Source: Sulfobacillus thermosulfidooxidans
GTDB lineage: Bacteria > Bacillota > Sulfobacillia > Sulfobacillales > Sulfobacillaceae
Reading direction: 5' to 3'
Assembly: GCF_001280565.1 (NCBI RefSeq)
Contig: NZ_LGRO01000001.1
Location: 2,294,001 to 2,358,000, forward strand
DNA length: 64,000 nucleotides
Below are positions 63,188 through 64,000 of this stretch, piece after piece. Positions within the stretch are counted from its first letter, which is position 1; every line of letters begins with the position of its first letter. The position numbers were made by a program, and so were the translations under genes. A model generated the notes under the pieces. The model did no database searches. It had not been told where the DNA came from and worked only from the letters and a program-made list of their open reading frames with translations.

Positions 63188-63447
63188 AGACCTTAAGTTT
63201 CCACGATCTTGGGGACGTTACGGTGGGAATAATCATCCTCGAGAAGGCCAACAGCGTAAGAATTTCACGTTCGCCGACGTCATGCTGTGATGAGGCTTAG
63301 AAGACACTTCTTTTTGTTCTATTTACATGTTAACCTGCCAGAATGACTCCGCGGAAAGCGATAGACTTGAAGATAGATGGTTTGATGATGAACGGGAAAA
63401 AGATTTTTTCGGCGGGTTCATGGTTTTGGGATAGAAGGAGTGGCCTT

Positions 63448-63834
63448 ATGGATTTTCACTTACTAGGATCATTGATGGCTGTTTGTATCCGTTTTAGATA
63501 TCCTGATTGGCCCTATCAAAGTCCCGGAGAAGAGGAGATTCGGATGCTGGGTCAGATGTTTCGCGAACTCGCTCCCGTGAGTGACGAAGAATTCGAAGAC
63601 ATTGTGCAGTATTTTGTCCGGCTATCTCAGATCCGACGGCGTTCGCTGTTAGAGCGGTTAGCCATCATTTGGGCGCGCTCGACAGTGGATAATTGGCCGG
63701 CCTCCCGTCCTGTGGAATGGGAGCTCCGGCGCGCCTTGGACATCTTGCGCCAAGCCACCATGGCGACCGATGCGGAAGTCGAGAACGTCGTCGCCTACGT
63801 CATGAGGGGAAACATTGATGATGGGACTCTTTAG
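63448..63834 (+). CDS. Hypothetical small acidic helical protein
   Basis: About 128 aa from ATG 63448, chosen because AGAAGGAG lies 7 bases upstream (the frame is open to 63343). Helical, with two halves that both show a short ED/EE-helix pattern: APVSDEEFEDIVQYFVRL and MATDAEVENVVAYVMRG, an apparent internal repeat. No recognised family. Spacing to next gene about 130 bases. Confidence 0.6.
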   Translation: MDFHLLGSLMAVCIRFRYPDWPYQSPGEEEIRMLGQMFRELAPVSDEEFEDIVQYFVRLSQIRRRSLLERLAIIWARSTVDNWPASRPVEWELRRALDILRQATMATDAEVENVVAYVMRGNIDDGTL

Positions 63835-63962
63835 ATTCGTATCGTTGTCAAACCGTATTCTCTGTCCAGCGAATTGTTTCATGAGGTCTTTTCTCGGGCA
63901 AAAACCATCAAGTCATAAGTGAAGTTGCTGAGATCAGCACAAGACTGAAATGAGGGATAGAT

Positions 63963-64000
63963 ATGCGTTATGGGATTGTTGTAACACTTTTGAGTCTGGC
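63963..64000 (+). CDS. Start of a truncated gene at the right edge
   Basis: ATG 63963 with GAGGGA 8 bases upstream opens MRYGIVVTLLSLA before the window ends, a start of a signal peptide or membrane segment. Nothing more can be said. Confidence 0.4.
   Translation, partial: MRYGIVVTLLSL

Noticed and set aside
1-64000. CRISPR array, tRNA or rRNA genes
   Set aside because: No spaced direct-repeat array, cloverleaf-type or rRNA-like sequence was noticed on either strand.

Overview
The window looks like a chromosome segment of a low-to-mid GC Firmicute, most probably an acidophilic Sulfobacillus-type organism. This is an inference from strong AGGAGG-type ribosome binding sites, frequent GTG/TTG starts, a SipW/TasA-like secretion pair, and the mix of molybdenum hydroxylases with many c-di-GMP proteins. 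I saw no rRNA, tRNA or CRISPR array.

Region 1 (1-12.2 kb, + strand) is a catabolic molybdenum-hydroxylase island. It runs: the 3' part of a benzoylformate-decarboxylase-like TPP enzyme; a three-subunit Mo/FAD/2Fe-2S hydroxylase (FAD, 2Fe-2S, Mo subunits); a fused MoxR-ATPase/VWA maturation factor (CoxD-CoxE type); a second hydroxylase whose 2Fe-2S and Mo subunits are one polypeptide; a CoxG-like protein; a second FAD subunit; and an XdhC-type maturation factor. A Fur-family regulator and a ketopantoate-reductase-like gene follow.

Region 2 (14.5-20.3 kb, - strand) is an envelope/secretion locus: a TasA/camelysin-like secreted protein, small membrane proteins, a SipW-type signal peptidase, a Ser-rich surface protein, and a membrane-embedded LuxR-type regulator with three near-adjacent palindromes upstream. 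A secreted His/Asp-rich protein is next to it.

Region 3 (20.6-35 kb) is dominated by signalling: an EAL protein, a GAF-GGDEF cyclase, an ABC exporter with a DesKR/NarL-type two-component pair, a two-gene operon in which Hpt, receiver and GGDEF modules all lack their key residues, a PAS-GGDEF-EAL phosphodiesterase and a FapA/DUF342 protein.

Region 4 (35.5-42.7 kb) holds an OsmC protein and a sugar locus: PfkB kinase, GH32-like enzyme, two ABC permeases, a binding lipoprotein and a LacI repressor. The repressor has a near-ideal promoter and a 15-bp-arm palindromic operator directly downstream of the -10 box.

Region 5 (42.7-64 kb) is looser and more mobile. It contains a receiver-dead LuxR protein, a methyltransferase-UspA fusion, a DUF1641 protein, an intact IS1634-type element with a 6-bp target duplication, and an amide/formate module (OFA transporter, NCS1 permease with a Cys-rich tail, formamidase). 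It also has an intact crcB beside a broken second crcB, an ACS-family transporter divergent from an IclR regulator, and a decayed CoA-transferase gene abutting an IS4-type transposase remnant. Several large intergenic stretches hold only weak ORFs or transposon debris.
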